DNA of 64,000 bases, taken from assembly GCF_016545825.1 (NCBI RefSeq), contig NC_052619.1:44049682-44113681 (forward strand). Reading direction: 5' to 3'. A program made the position numbers and the translations under genes. Below, one piece after another: positions 1 to 11,860 of this stretch. Source of the stretch: Eucalyptus grandis (Eukaryota; Streptophyta; Magnoliopsida; Myrtales; Myrtaceae). Below the pieces are notes generated by a model. That model worked only from the letters and a program-made list of their open reading frames with translations, had not been told where the DNA came from and made no database searches. Every line of letters starts with the position of its first letter. Within the stretch, counting starts at the first letter, position 1.

Positions 1-747
1 TATAACACATGCTCTCAAAGCATGTCCTCGAGGGTCCGTATTGTCCTCCTGGACCGCCATCCGTCCGAGGATGATATGCCGTACCGCATCAAGCTTTGTA
101 CAAGAGCACCCGCAAGCTCTTCCAAAATGCAGAAGAATCTCTGGGCTCTCTATCGATGTTATCGTAACCCGCACTCCATGCATTCGAACCACTTGGCGCA
201 CATATGGTCTCCGTGCCTATCCAAACCGAGGTCCTTTCGAACCGCAATGAAGTGAGCCAACTTGTCAGCCTGGCCGACTACTACCCGTATCGAATCATTC
301 TCTCTCGACTCCTTGGTAGTCCAACACGAAATCCATCGTGATATGCTCCCATTTCCATTTTGGAATCGCTAGAGGTTGCAGGAGTCCTCCCGGCTTGCAA
401 TGTTGAGCCTTTACTTGCTGACATGTCAAACACTTGGCCACATGCTTGGCGATATCCGCCTTCATACCTGACCACCAATAATGTTGACGTAGATTCTGAT
501 ACATCTTAGTGCTTCCAGGATGAATGCTGTAATTGCTACGATGTGCTTCAGATAAAATTTCTTCTCTAAGCTCTACATCGTCAGGTACAACCAATCGTCC
601 TTGAAATCTTAGTGTTCCGTCATAAGAAATCTGAAAATCAGCCTTTCTTTTCTCTGCGTCTTCCTGAAGAATTCTCTGTACATCTGGGTCTATCGGTTGG
701 AGTTGTTTAATTATGACCTGGACATCCTGCTCACTCAAGGCGGCCAT
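1..747 (-). pseudogene. Ty3/gypsy integrase, chromovirus-like, decayed
   Basis: Reading the minus strand from 747 down gives an integrase zinc-binding domain with the H-H-C-C pattern (His pair in the segment around 'EAHRSNYSIHPG', then 'CLTCQQVK') followed by the start of the catalytic core ('WEHITMDFVLD'). The open frame ends near 295. The core then continues in shifted frames to the window edge, where 'RTIRTLEDML' is readable; this motif lies after the catalytic Glu in plant chromovirus integrases. The enzyme would insert element cDNA into the host genome. Frame breaks near 295 and in 150-260 mean this copy cannot make a full protein. The element continues left of base 1, so its 3' end and 3' LTR are not in the window. 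Family assignment is good; the exact lineage (Tekay/Del-like) is inference. Confidence 0.85.
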
Positions 748-943
748 AAAACTTGAAAGGCGCCTACCTCAAATTTGAATACCGACCCGAGCTCGATTAA
801 GTTCCACTCCTTAATCAAGATATGAGCCACCGAAGACTTTCGACTTAAAGATCGGGCGACCTTGTTCGCCTTCCTCGGATGATATAAAATATCACAAGCC
901 GTAGTCTTTCAGCAAATTCCATCCATCTCGTGCTGTCTCATGT

Positions 944-1200
944 TCAACTCTTTTGAGAGAATAAATACTTGAGACTTTGATGGTCCGTGAAGATCTGAAA
1001 CTTTTCCCTGCACAAGTAATGTCTCCAAATCTTTAAGGCAAAGATAATCGCGGCGAGCTCTAAGTCATGCGTCGGATAGTTCAATTCATAAGGTCTTAAC
1101 TGACGGGAAGCGTACGCAACAACTCTGCCATGTTGCATCAGCACGCAACTCAATCCCCGAAAGACGCACCACTATAGATCTCGAATCCTCCAGACCCATG
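944..1200 (-). pseudogene. Ty3/gypsy RNase H domain, decayed
   Basis: The minus strand encodes a Ty3-type RNase H of about 80 residues: '[19 protein letters not shown]', then '[19 protein letters not shown]' with the catalytic Glu, then '[12 protein letters not shown]' with a catalytic Asp. It lies between reverse transcriptase (higher coordinates) and integrase (lower coordinates), the usual pol order. Just before the Met, the frame reads Tyr-Ser-Gly-Ala-Ser where the family has Tyr-(Ser/Thr)-Asp-Ala-Ser, so the first catalytic Asp appears replaced by Gly. The frame closes after 'LFSQKS'. RNase H would remove the RNA strand during reverse transcription; this copy looks inactive. Confidence 0.85.
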
Positions 1201-1239
1201 GAATCGTTTCGCACAAAAGTGTAGTCGCGCCTTTTCCTT

Positions 1240-2060
1240 CACTCTTGGAAACTACGCTCACACTTGTCCGACCATATGAACTTTCATTTTTCTTCGGGAG
1301 CTTTGTCGAGGCGATGCTATCGATGAGAACCCTTCCACAAACCATATGTAATAACCTCGCAACCCCCGTAAAACTTCCCGATTTCCGTCACGATGCCTGG
1401 TCTCGCCACTTGATCACGGCTTCTATCTTGCTTGGGTCGACAGAGATTTCTTCTCAGAAATCACATGACCTAAGAACGCAACACGAGTCAACCAAACTCG
1501 CATTTGCTAAACTTAGCATACAGTGATGAGTTCTTAAGGTCCAAGACTAATCTCGGGGATGATTCTCATGCTCTTCATCACTTCTCGAATAGACTAAGAT
1601 GTCATCAACGAACACAATCACAAACTGATGATCCACTTATTCATTGAACATTCCGTCATGTCAAATCCATGACAAAAAACCGGAGTGTTCACCAAGCCAA
1701 ACGATCTTACAATACTCAGTAAAGGCTATATCAAGTACGAATAAACCTGTCTTTCGTACAACCTCCTTCCCGGGTTCGTAACTAACGACTTCATAATCTC
1801 AAGTCGACCTTAAAACATCGATACTCTTTATAACTAGTCACACCATTCATTGATCTTTGGCAAGGAACACTTGTCCTTGATCTTCACCTAATTGAGTTGA
1901 CGATAAGTTGATGCACACTCGCAATAAACCATCTTTCTTCTTCTCACAAACAAACCGATGTTTCCCAAAAGTGATGCACCGATATACACGAATTCCTCAT
2001 TCATCAATCTTCACATCTGCATCTTCAATTCTACCACTTTAGACAACAACAAATGGTAAG
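1240..2060 (-). pseudogene. Ty3/gypsy reverse transcriptase remnant
   Basis: No long frame survives, but the minus strand keeps reverse transcriptase landmarks. Near 1,575-1,615 it reads 'FVIVFVDDILVYS', the catalytic (F/Y)VDD box. Near 1,500-1,530 it reads 'LYAKFSKCEFG', which follows the YxDD box in gypsy elements. Near 1,850-1,960 a mutated form of the family's 'DYRxLN.(V/I)xxKxPLPxI' segment is readable ('TYRQLN', 'LPKI'). Stops and frame changes separate these pieces. The order RT, RNase H, integrase on the minus strand agrees with the flanking pieces, so they belong to one element. Confidence 0.75.
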
Positions 2061-3581
2061 AAGTCTTCGAGAGCGGCTCTATCCTCGGTGCTATCTCAAT
2101 TGCAATTTCAATCTTTCTTTTCCTGGCGGTAACCCAAGCAATTCCTTTGGAACCATCTTATAAATTTTCTCGTATCACGACCACCTTCTTTTCTCATTCT
2201 ATTTCTTAACCGACATCCATCCACTACAAACTACCAAATCAATCTTGGCAACCTCCGTCTAACAAACGGATTGTATTTAGCCAACGAGATTAATGAAATC
2301 GAAGATTCTTTTCGACTCTTAATAATCTTGATATTTTCACAAACTAATAGACTAAACTGGATTATTCCATGACCATGATTCCTTATCACCAGATGCTCTA
2401 TGAACTCACACTATTCATGTGGCATCAAACTCACACCTCAGCAACTAGTCAAGCACAACTATTGCTAGTGATTCCCTTCTCTTTCACTTTTACCTCAACA
2501 ATTTAAGTTCTATCAACTTAGCACAAAACTCGCTACGTTACTCCGATAAAATCACCTCCAATATATTCTTCTTTCTAATCGGGCAAGATCAATTCTACTC
2601 CCATTCCTTTCGCCATCCTAGTGGCGTTCTCGTCAGCAGCGATGCCTATGCTACCTTGGACTTCCACCGACAATCCTTCACCCGATGGCCATGCTAGTCA
2701 TCATCACAACATGTTCTAGTCATACTGCATTAATCGGATTTATCCATACTTCCTTCTACAATTCTCGACACCTATCTGGGTGCATCTTTTATCTTCTATT
2801 GCGAAAGCATGCACTCTTTCTCGGTTGCCCCATCATTCCGCTAGATCACTCCCGACCGCATATCCTCGTTAGCTATACTCCAAACAAATTCGAGTCCTAG
2901 GAAGGACATAATGCCGATCATCATCATCACGTCCGAAAACGACCTGATCTATTTGACTCGGTGCCAACTGACTACTCCATCCTTCCGTGAATGGAATAGA
3001 ATGCTTTTCTCTCACTCCCTTTTTTCCCGACCGATTTCCATTTCGCTTGAACCGGATCTATACCCCGCCAATGCAATGACTCGCTCCCGGATCACATCTA
3101 CATCTCCACTGATCTCAATGTGAAGCGACAACGGCGGTAATGATAACGACCACAACAATGCTTGATCCCGAGCTTGCCGGCTCATCCAGCCTCCTAAGGA
3201 ACACTAGCACGTAACGATCCTATCGAACTTAGGATCATTCGACGCCGTTACACTAGTACCAACCTGCGGGTACTTTACACTCGAGCCGCTGCAGTCAACA
3301 CTGGCGCCACAACCACCTCGGGTACCGACTTTAGTCGCGGCATCATCCCGAGTTACAAAGGACATTGTCCTCTTACTAGGAGTTCTCAGCTCCGCCGCTC
3401 ATGGTTCGCCCTTTACACCGCAACTCGACTTCCAAACCCACACCGGATTAGAAGGTGAGCGATCCACACACCACAAACAATTTTAGCATTCAACTAACAT
3501 AAACATGCACCAATGAATTTAAAAGCCTTTCCTACTAACTATCCCATGGTCAACGCCCTTATCACTCCAATCTTGAACTTC
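2061..3581 (-). mobile_element. Decayed gag/protease region of the minus-strand gypsy element
   Basis: This stretch lies between the reverse transcriptase remnant and the primer-binding site, so by position it should hold gag and protease. I see no intact frame and no clear zinc knuckle or protease Asp-Ser/Thr-Gly. The short open frames here (for example 2,685-2,900 and 2,911-3,123 on the plus strand) run against the element and have no recognisable motif. Confidence 0.55.
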
Positions 3582-3592
3582 GCCCGATACCA
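3582..3592 (-). other. Primer-binding site (initiator tRNA-Met type), degenerate
   Basis: On the minus strand the sequence TGGTATCGGGC begins ten bases inside the LTR end. Plant LTR elements primed by initiator tRNA-Met carry TGGTATCAGAGC here. The first seven bases match and the rest is decayed. Its place, between the LTR end at 3,603 and the gag side, fixes the element's orientation as minus. Confidence 0.65.
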
Positions 3593-3602
3593 CAAAAGGG
3601 GA

Positions 3603-5930
3603 TGTCACGCCCTGGATCCTGACGCGCACATCTTCTACTTGGTCGATTTTAGAATGCGATATCCCAAGACTATGTATCACGACTTTCTTTTTTAAGCACA
3701 ATTAAATAAACGGACTGCACCACGACACCCGGACGAAATTCCGGCCACCGGCCATCCCGGTTGAATTTCCGGAAAAATAATTAATTAAATAAATAAATTT
3801 CGAAAATAAATAAATAAACATTAAAAATCCAATTTAGGCCTATATTGCCTTATTGAGCCCGAAACGGGTCGAGAAAAATCCCGAGATGCATTCAATAAAT
3901 AACCAAACATTTCTACTTGCTAATAGCTAGGTCTAACCACCTAACATGCATCATTAAGTCACTAAATTAATTGTTCTAACCTAATCTAACCACCTAAGTG
4001 CATGTAATTAAATCTAACCAACCTTAAGCATAATTAGCAAACTAATAAAGCATTAGTGAGTAAAACTCACTTGATCAAAAGCGGGAATCGAATCACCGCA
4101 ACGGCGACGCGACGGCGGCCGAAATCGGACCTCGACGACACCGGCGGACTTGGACCGGGCCTGTCTTGGCCCAACAAATCTCAGCTCAAGCTGAAACTTG
4201 TTACTGAAATGGACTAGGCCCAAAGCTGCAAAACTGAACTGGCTTGCTGGCTGGGCTTGGGCCTCCAAATCGCTGGCTTATGGAACTCAATTGATAGGCT
4301 TCAAAGAGCTAGACCAGATTTCGAATGGGCTGAGATTTTCGTGGGCTTCAAATGGCGTGGGTTTACTGCAATTGAACTGGATTCGCTGAACATGGTTCGA
4401 GCTTCATAGGTCCGCTTCGTGCAGGGTTTGCGGCTGTTGGGCCTCCGGTGAGGACGCAGCTTGCGGTCGAAGGAAAGGAGTTGCTGCGGATGGTCGTTGA
4501 CGCTGGACGAGTGGCCGAAAGAAGAAGCAAAGCAGTTCGCTGGCGGGGTTGGCGAGCTGGTAGAGACGCTGAAGACGCGTGGGCGTTGCTGGCATGAGGA
4601 GTCAACGCTGAAAGCCTTCGGTTGGGGCTTTGACCGAAGGAAATGAAGGCTCGGCAGAGACAGAATTTGGTGGAGCAGCTTCTGTCCAGGGTGAGTGGCA
4701 GCGTGAGAGAGTGCTTTTTGGTGCAATTGGAGCCGAACAGGAAGGCGTGCAGAAGCTGCTAGCAGTCGCTCGCGCGTGGAGAAGACCACGCTTGGAGATG
4801 GGATCGTGAAGATGTTGGCCTTCTTCGCTGGACGTTGACCGAACTTGGAGATGGGTGCCGGCTATTCGGTGGAGGCCTTGCGCGGGAGGAAAGGCTGGCT
4901 GAACCGACAAACTCAGTGGAATCTCTCACGGACGAAGACGCAAGCTTCCTCGGTTGAATCGGTGGCAGCAAGCTGAGCCAAAGACACGCGGCTGAAGACT
5001 TCGCTGGCTTGTGGTCAACACCTGGGTTTCGCTTGTAGTGGGATTAACCCAGTAAATTTGAAGACACGACACGGTAGTTTCGGTGGAGCTGCAAGTGATG
5101 GCTTCGGTCGAAGATAAATGAAGGAAAGAAGACTTGAGCCTTCGGTGAACTGCAGGGGCGCACGATGGAGTTCGGTGGAGAGGAGGACGCGCGGCTCCTT
5201 CCGCTGGCTTCTTCCTTGCCAGATGGTGGTGTGTGAAAATGAGAGGGGGAGAGATTATTATCGCCGGTTGAGGGGGTGAGAGAGAGAGAGAGGAGATAGA
5301 GGTAAGGTGGAGGGCTCCACATGGATTGATATTTCCACACAAATATCTTCAAGGCTCAATATTGGCCATGCATGGATGCTTACTACCAATGATCCACCAT
5401 CACCCCCCTACATGACCTCTCAAACATTCCAAAATACTATAAGGAAAGGGCACACGAAATTGGCACCTATCTCTCTTAAATGGACATTTGATTTCACTTG
5501 ATTCCCTTTCATTTGGTCTCCATAATTTCACCGATATCACAACGCTTCCATTGGATAATTTTCTCACCCATACATCCATCATGCCTTCCACTTTTGCCAT
5601 CGAAACAATCATTGATTACTTTCACAAAAAAGCCCGACGACGCGCTTTTCCCAAAGCTGCCGATTGTCATAAAATCTTCTCGAGACCGAGCGATACTTTC
5701 CTTAATTTATCAGACACGACATAATCTTCATTTTTTGAAATCGGACTTGAATCGACTCAAGTTAATTTCATTCGACGCGTTTAGCGACTTTAGACTACCG
5801 GGTAGCTTAACTTTTAGGCAATTGACTCATGGTCGATTTTCTTCGAACCACAATGAACCCACTCGACACATTGGCGACTTTCACTTGTCGTGAAGATCTC
5901 GAGCTGTCCGACTACCAACACAGGTACCAA
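3603..5930 (-). mobile_element. 5' LTR of the minus-strand gypsy element, outer end not located
   Basis: The inner LTR end is the TGTCACGCCC... terminus at 3,603, next to the primer-binding site. From there to about 5,930 I find no coding motif. The open frames here (for example 4,301-4,789 and 4,926-5,342 minus) have no family signature and several overlap one another, so I treat them as chance. The outer TG...CA end and target duplication could not be found: the partner LTR is outside the window and an Athila-like fragment begins by about 6,030. Up to 2.3 kb is long but within the range of chromovirus LTRs. A short GA run lies at about 5,278-5,293. Confidence 0.5.
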
Positions 5931-6029
5931 AACGACGTAAAATCAAATTAGTCTTGGCCGACGAGAATTTTCCAATTTAGGAGTCACCCACGATCGGCCA
6001 CACATCTCACCGAACCGACCTATCTCTCG

Positions 6030-7460
6030 ATCTCAATTCGATCTTTACTATGCAGTAATGACCTATCAAGAATTTCAAATTCAAAGGAAGAGGTAAGACC
6101 AACTTTGGAAGAGTTCCCTGATGAGAAATTTTTTTCCATCAAGTCAATTCCTTGGTATGCCGACTGTGTAAACTATTTGGTAAGTAATGTTCTTCCTCCT
6201 AAATTATCATATCAACAGAAGAAAAAAATTCTTTTCGATGTTAAAATTATTTTTGGAAGAACCAGACGGTCATAAGGAGATGTGTTCCATGAAGAGAAGG
6301 CAAACATTCTACATCATTGTTATGATGGAGAGGCAGGTGGCCATTTTGGTGCCACAAAAACTGCAGCTAAGATTTTACAATCTGGATTTTATTGGCCTAC
6401 ACTTTTTAAAGATGCATACTCCTATGTAGTTTCATGTGATAAGTGTCAAAATACTGGAAATATTTCAAGAAAAAATGAGATGCCTTTAAACAACATTATT
6501 GTGTGTGAATTATTTGATGTTTGAGGTATTGATTTCATGGGACCCTTTACACCTTCTTATGGAAATTTATACATTTTAGTGACTGTGGAGTATGTGTCTA
6601 AGTGGGTAGAAGTTGTAGCATTACCAACAAATAATGCTAAGGTTGTGGTGAAATTTTTGAAGAAAAATATTTTTATCCGATTCGGCACTCCTAAGGCAAT
6701 CATAAGTGATAGGGGGACACATTTTTACAACAAGCAATTTGAAGCACTTTTGAGTAAGTACAAAGTCACACATAAGGTTGCAATCCCTTATCATCCTCAG
6801 ACTAGTGGTCAAGTAGAGATTTCAAATAGGGAAATCAAGAGAATTTAAAAGAAAACAGTGAATGCCTCGAGGAAAGATTGGTCAATAAAACTTGATGATG
6901 CACTTTGGGCCTATAGGACAGCGTTCAAAACTCCAATTGGGATGTCTCCATTTAGGCTAGTATTTGGAAAGGCTTGTCACTTACCAAAGGGAATTAGAGC
7001 ATAAAGCATATTGGGCATTGAAATTTCTAAATTTTGATATGCAGCCCGTAGGTGAAGAAAGATTATTGCAACTGAATGAATTTGAGGAATTTCACAATGA
7101 GGCTTATGAAAATTCTAAGTTGTACAAGGAGCGTACAAAGAGATGGCATGACAAGCACATATTCAAAAGAGAGTTTAAAATTGGTCAAAAAGTCTTACTT
7201 TATAACTCTCATCTTAAACTTTTTCCAGGAAAGTTGCGATATAAATGGTCTGGTCCTTTTACAGTTACACATGTATTCCCATATGGAACAATTGAAGTTG
7301 TGCATGACACTGAGGGCACATTCAAAGTGAACGGTCAACGCTTGAAGCCCTACTTTGAAGGTGGTTACAACAAGCGAAGACCACCATTGAACTTCATCCT
7401 TCGAATAGCGACATCCGAGATAGTTTGGCTGAAAACTATAAAGCAAGCGCTTCTTGGGAG
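6030..7460 (+). pseudogene. Athila-like Ty3/gypsy pol 3' part (RNase H end and integrase), broken
   Basis: The plus strand reads through the end of pol. The linker ('IPWYADCVNYLVSN' near 6,150-6,190) is followed by the integrase zinc domain ('ILHHCYDG', then 'CDKC' near 6,436-6,447). The catalytic core has Asp in 'GIDFMGPF', Asp in '[10 protein letters not shown]' and Glu in '[16 protein letters not shown]'. A C-terminal domain ends in '[12 protein letters not shown]'. This is the Athila/Tat type of integrase. Breaks: a frame change near 6,270-6,290, a TGA at 6,522-6,524 replacing a Trp codon, a TAA at 6,846-6,848, and a frame change near 6,985. The 5' portion of the element (gag, protease, most of RT) is missing, apparently cut off at the junction with the gypsy element to the left. 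Confidence 0.85.
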
Positions 7461-8804
7461 GCAACCCAAGCATTTTAATTATGTTTTTATTTATTTTTAA
7501 GTTTATGTTTTGCAAAAAAAAAAAAAAAAGATTAACTTTTCTCTGTTTTATCCAGGTTAATTTTTAGGGAGCACCTTTCAAGAGTTTAATCATCAAGATC
7601 ATCTACGGACTTATCCTACAACCAGGAGTTTTCTTCCTATTCTATTTTTCGCATTGAGGACACTACTTCATTCAAGTTTGGGGGGGAAGACAAATTTTTG
7701 GATAATTTTTTTTTCATGATTGCTTTCCTGGTTGTGAGTTTTTATGATTTTTAGGGAAATTAAAATTTTATTTAAACTTGCAATTGAGGTGTGAGTTAAT
7801 CTTAATTCTGATTATGTTGATCCACTTACTAAGCACTAAAAGTCCTTATTTTTTAATTATGTGTAAATCTAGAGAACATTCATGTGAAATATGTGATTTT
7901 CTTAGATTTCACCCAAATCTTAGAATTTGTTTGATTTTCTTGAGGCGAAATCCTAAGCTAAATCTAACTGAGAAAATGATATAGGCATTTTTTGGATCGA
8001 TTGAGCCTTTCAAGCCAACCCTATTTATTTATCCCTAGTCACCCCATTGAGCCTTAATTATTACCCAATTTTTCATTGGCACCCATATATGTTTAGCCTA
8101 ACCGTGATCAAATTATATCATTATCCCATGCCCTATGAACAAGTTAATTTTCTTTGGGATAAAAAAAATTATTTGAGCTTGATAGAAATTTGGGAGGAAT
8201 GATGGAGTAAAAGAAGAAAAAAAAAAAAAGTGATTGCAGTGGTTGTTTGAGGTGTATTGTAAAAAAAAAAAGAGAAAAAAAGGAATGGTGATATATGGTG
8301 TCAGAAAAATTATCTTGAAGATGTGAAATTGGACAGTGACATTGGCTCTAATTAGATCCTAGAAATCAACGTGTTGATAGGTGATTTGAGCTTAAAATTG
8401 CCATTATCTCACCTTTAGCCCAGCCTTACATTACAACCCGAGAAAAGTCCATTTGATTTTTTGTTGGATAGTTAACTTACATTAGTGGAGAGAGGAATGA
8501 AAAGCAAACTTATGAGATTTGGTCATAATTATTGAGAATTTTTTAGAGGTTACATGTTAATGTGAATTATTCTGATTGCATATAATTCGAAAAGATGAGG
8601 ACTCTCACACACATACTTGGATCATATAGTTAGAATTGGTCTTAACTTATAAATCGATTTCAATGTTTGGATGAAATTTGTGTTTTTCTTCGAATTGTGA
8701 ATTTGAGCAATTATGGAAAGATGTCATGGAGAAGGTTGTTAGGTTGAGTATATGTTATGTCTTACTTTTGCTCGAGGACTAGCAAAATGTTAAGTTTGAG
8801 GGTT
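7461..8804 (+). mobile_element. Athila-like 3' untranslated/env-position region with polypurine tract
   Basis: Between the end of pol and the 3' LTR lies about 1.3 kb with no long frame. Athila elements can carry an env-like gene here; I see none. Purine-rich motifs occur at about 7,676-7,692 (TTTGGGGGGGAAGAC) and at 8,792-8,802 (AAGTTTGAGGG). The second sits directly before the LTR start and is the likely plus-strand primer. The preceding 'GCTCGAGGACTAGCAAAATG' is typical of the sequence just upstream of Athila-type 3' LTRs. Confidence 0.6.
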
Positions 8805-8872
8805 TGATAACTCTATAAAAATAGGGTTATTTTACCTATTTTAGGCAGTAATTAATGCATTATCTATAAGAA
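8805..8872 (+). mobile_element. Start of Athila-like 3' LTR, truncated by assembly gap
   Basis: TGATAACTCTATAAAAATAG begins immediately after the polypurine tract and has the TG start expected of an LTR. Only 68 bases are visible before the run of Ns, so LTR length and target duplication cannot be seen. Confidence 0.6.
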
Positions 8873-8972
8873 NNNNNNNNNNNNNNNNNNNNNNNNNNNN
8901 NNNNNNNNNNNNNNNNNNNNNNNNNNNNNNNNNNNNNNNNNNNNNNNNNNNNNNNNNNNNNNNNNNNNNNNN
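8873..8972. other. Assembly gap (100 N)
   Basis: Exactly 100 Ns, the conventional size for a scaffold gap of unknown length. It lies between the start of a 3' LTR and one edge of a long palindrome, both of which are hard to assemble. Confidence 0.98.
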
Positions 8973-9250
8973 AAAACAAAGCATACACCATCATAGTCTC
9001 TGAGTACAATTGCTCTGTCTTCTTCTGCATGATGGATTATGGTATCATAAACAGTCATTCCTTTGGGCGCTTGTAGCAAGCCGGTACCAGTGTATGAAAA
9101 TATCTTGGATTGTACCTGGTTGCTATAAGCCTTTAAAGAAATAGGGATTGACTGTTTTATGAGTGAGTTTACACTTAATCCACCATGCGAGAAGAAGACA
9201 GAGCAATTTGTACTCAAGAAACTATGATGGATTAGCTATCCTTTTGTTTT
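8973..9250. repeat. Long imperfect palindrome (hairpin), arms about 120 nt
   Basis: Bases from 8,973 rightwards match the reverse complement of bases from 9,250 leftwards almost throughout. Shared segments include AAAACAAA, CCATCATAGT, ATTGCTCTGTCTTCTTCT, TGGATTA, TCATAAAACAGTCA (with small gaps) and AGCAA-CC-GGTAC. The two arms meet around a short centre near 9,095-9,110. The left arm touches the assembly gap, so the structure may extend into it. An open frame on the minus strand (8,973-9,217) spans both arms and is probably a by-product. The palindrome could be a foldback transposon, a MITE, or a young small-RNA hairpin locus. Sequence alone does not decide. Confidence 0.8.
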
Positions 9251-9539
9251 TTTAATCAACTTCTATTCTGCGAGTGCTCCTGCTCACTTCCATCATCCAC
9301 CTTATGCAGGAATTTGTGTTGTCTTAAGTAGTTAAGGTTGTAGGATGTGGTTTAGGTTTAGTAGTTACATAGTTCTGGGCTTATCCCATTTATTGAGCTG
9401 AAATTCTGTAGGCTTAGTCATGTTGCTGGTGGAAGAGTTATTTATCTAGATTCTCGGTGGATCCTTCATCCTTATTGATATGCTTTTCAAAAAATACTTT
9501 TATAACATGAAATAGTGATTGCAACATCAATGGATGCAG

Positions 9540-9666
9540 GATGAATTTCATCTTTACCTTGAGCGGGCGGTACTCTGCACCTCTGCTCCAAATACGTCTT
9601 TTGTTAGGTACAGCAACAAGGTTTTTCTATGGCAACATTTCTGCAAACAGCTTCCCTTGTTTTCTT
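9540..9666 (+). CDS. Possible orphan exon, family unknown
   Basis: A stretch of 127 bases is open in one frame ('DEFHLYLERAVLCTSA...') and is bounded by a plausible acceptor (GGATGCAG before 9,540) and a strong donor (GTAAGTT from 9,667). I do not recognise the peptide. A 42-codon open frame is not rare by chance, so this is only a candidate. Confidence 0.2.
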
Positions 9667-10560
9667 GTAAGTTGAGCTTGTTGCATTGAATGCATGTATC
9701 CAGAATCCACAATTGAATGACAAAAAAAACATGTGAACAAGTAAAAAAGCTTATGATTTTAAGCTAAGTCCATTCCGTGATATGATACTGTCTTTAATTG
9801 ATGCTTACTTTCAAAAAGCCACGTCCACTCAGTTAATGGAGCAAAAAGTTAATATATCAAAGGATATATAGTCACCATCTTTTTGGACTTAAGGCGTCCA
9901 CATTTCCCTAAAACCAAATAATCACATTACATGAATCGGAAGCTCTTTGATCAATCCTTAATGAACAGTTCCATATACTATAAGATCAAAATGCATCATT
10001 AAGTTACGAGGCTAACTCTCTTTAGTACTTCTTTTTTCAATCATATGAGCTGTTATTATTGGCATCAGACTTGCCCAGAAATGTTATTTGGGGGCCTCCT
10101 TTCCTTTTGGTTCTATGCACTTTATATGAGGAATCCAGTGTGCCGCAAATGCTCCAATTCATGATAAACATGCAGTCATATCAAGGACGGAACGTGCATT
10201 CTGCTTGTGGTGAAAACGATAGACAATTGAGAAGATTAACCGGATTAGGATTTAATGGGTCAAGATTCATTTGAGTTTGATTAATGTTTAAATAAAACTT
10301 TTAGAAACATGCTATGCGAAATTTAAGATCATTAAATACCAAACAAAACCCTTTGAACGAGATAGGAGGCAAGTCAAAACTGAGATGATTGACCCAACCA
10401 TGAGTTGGTCGCCATTCATCTCATGCTTTGAAGACTTCGTCATAAAGGTTAATTAGATGTGCAGGATTCTTAAGCTATGACTTACGAACAGTGCGTATGA
10501 GATAGGGTATTCAATAAGGACTGAAATTTATGTAGTTTTGGATTGAGCAAAATGAATTGT
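9667..10560. other. Gene-less stretch
   Basis: I see no coding motif, repeat or RNA gene in this AT-rich stretch. The 71-codon frame at 10,059-10,274 has no recognisable feature. Confidence 0.5.
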
Positions 10561-11855
10561 AATCTTTTGTTTAACACTGCATGTGAACTCATGCGTCTTC
10601 AAAGGGTTTTGCAATCAAGAACACACCCTACTTTTGTGTCATGGAAAGGTCGAGTAGCAAGATAAGCATTGTATACAATTTTCTCACGTTTATTGTGTAA
10701 GAAAATGAATTTTGTCTAAGATTCTTTATATTCGGTTAGTAGAATATGACTTGTTTCCTGTGCTTGATGGAGAATTGAGAGTTGTTTGTATTAGAAACTC
10801 TTGGTTTCTTGATCAAATTATGTAAAACATAGTCACCACTATTTCTTTTTTCTTGGTGAATGATTATGCCAAAATAGCACCTCAAAGGCATAGAAAAACT
10901 TCTTCAAATAGTGACATGTCATGTTTCTATATTAATACAAACTTGTCATATAGTGGTGATTCTATCCTCAAGTCAATCCTCGTCATAGTTTCTTAAATTG
11001 TGTATCTGAGCACCAGCTAACTTAAATTCTTTCACCAATGTTGATGTCCATCATCCAAACTTGCAACTTCTTATAGACAAGCTTACTTGTTTCATGAAGT
11101 TGTGGCCTTTCTCTTGTTTGGCAAAATCTGATATAACACTAGCCTTTGAAAGTATATTGCTAAGAGCGTTCTGACTAGTTAAGTATTCCTTTTTTACTGT
11201 GGCATGCTTTGTTCTTAACAGATATTAGGAATTCTTGATATTGCCTGAAATGCTTGGATACATCATATGGACTGGTTTCAAAATGAAATCCATGTTGGTA
11301 GCAGCAAAAAGTACAAGGACTCTTACTATGTCCAAGCACAAGCAAAATGTTACGTAAATTCTTTTTTTTTTTTTTTTACGTAAATTCTTGAAAGGTAAAA
11401 TAAGGCTGCTCCCATTGAACTGGTCAACTGACATGCTTTCATTATGAGTGCGGGATATTCTAAGTTTATGTGAGCATTTCGATACTGGATGTTGGGAATT
11501 GCCTTTGAAGATATCGATTGCTGATCTCGATGGGTCTAAATGAACTTTTGGACAAGCATCAGATGTCGAAGTTTTAGATCACTTTCACTCGCACAGAGGT
11601 TGCAGCAGGTGGCGTCCCCTTCCACGTGATCCACGGGCCAGGTCATAAGCCTGCTGTTTTTGGTTCTATCCTCTTTTCGTCTTTAGTCCCTTTTTTGTGG
11701 ACCCCACGCGTCTTTGACAGCACCGAACATTTGCACGCGCTTGTCTGTCCTCCTGTACTTTTGAGTCAATTCCACTTCCACTTGCTAATAAGAAGATAAA
11801 GAAGGTACAATGATGGTTTTGAAGAAAAGAAACGGGAGCACTCACTTATGTTTAA
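10560..11855 (+). repeat. NLR-upstream repeat unit, copy U1
   Basis: This segment is paralogous to sequence at 14,040-14,700 and, in parts, to 42,650-42,900 and 48,000-48,250. Shared phrases include ATATAACACTAGC, TTAAGTATTCC and TGTTCTTAACAGATATTAGG, followed by AATTCTTGATATTG. Near 11,695-11,790 it carries the GTGGACCCCAC.CGTCTTT block that lies upstream of both NLR loci. No NLR coding region follows it; a MITE begins at 11,861 instead. Confidence 0.7.
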
Positions 11856-11860
11856 ATTAA

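Noticed and set aside
22..478. Open frames at 22-255, 41-250 (plus) and 281-478 (minus)
   Set aside because: They overlap the gypsy integrase on the minus strand in wrong strand or frame.
4053..5342. Several overlapping open frames of 60-160 codons, mostly minus
   Set aside because: They lie in the LTR region of the gypsy element, overlap each other in different frames and have no recognisable motif.
8864..9217. Open frame on the minus strand read as a protein (MSTNCSVFF...)
   Set aside because: It runs through both arms of a palindrome and into the N gap; each arm encodes the complement of the other, so the frame is best explained by the repeat.
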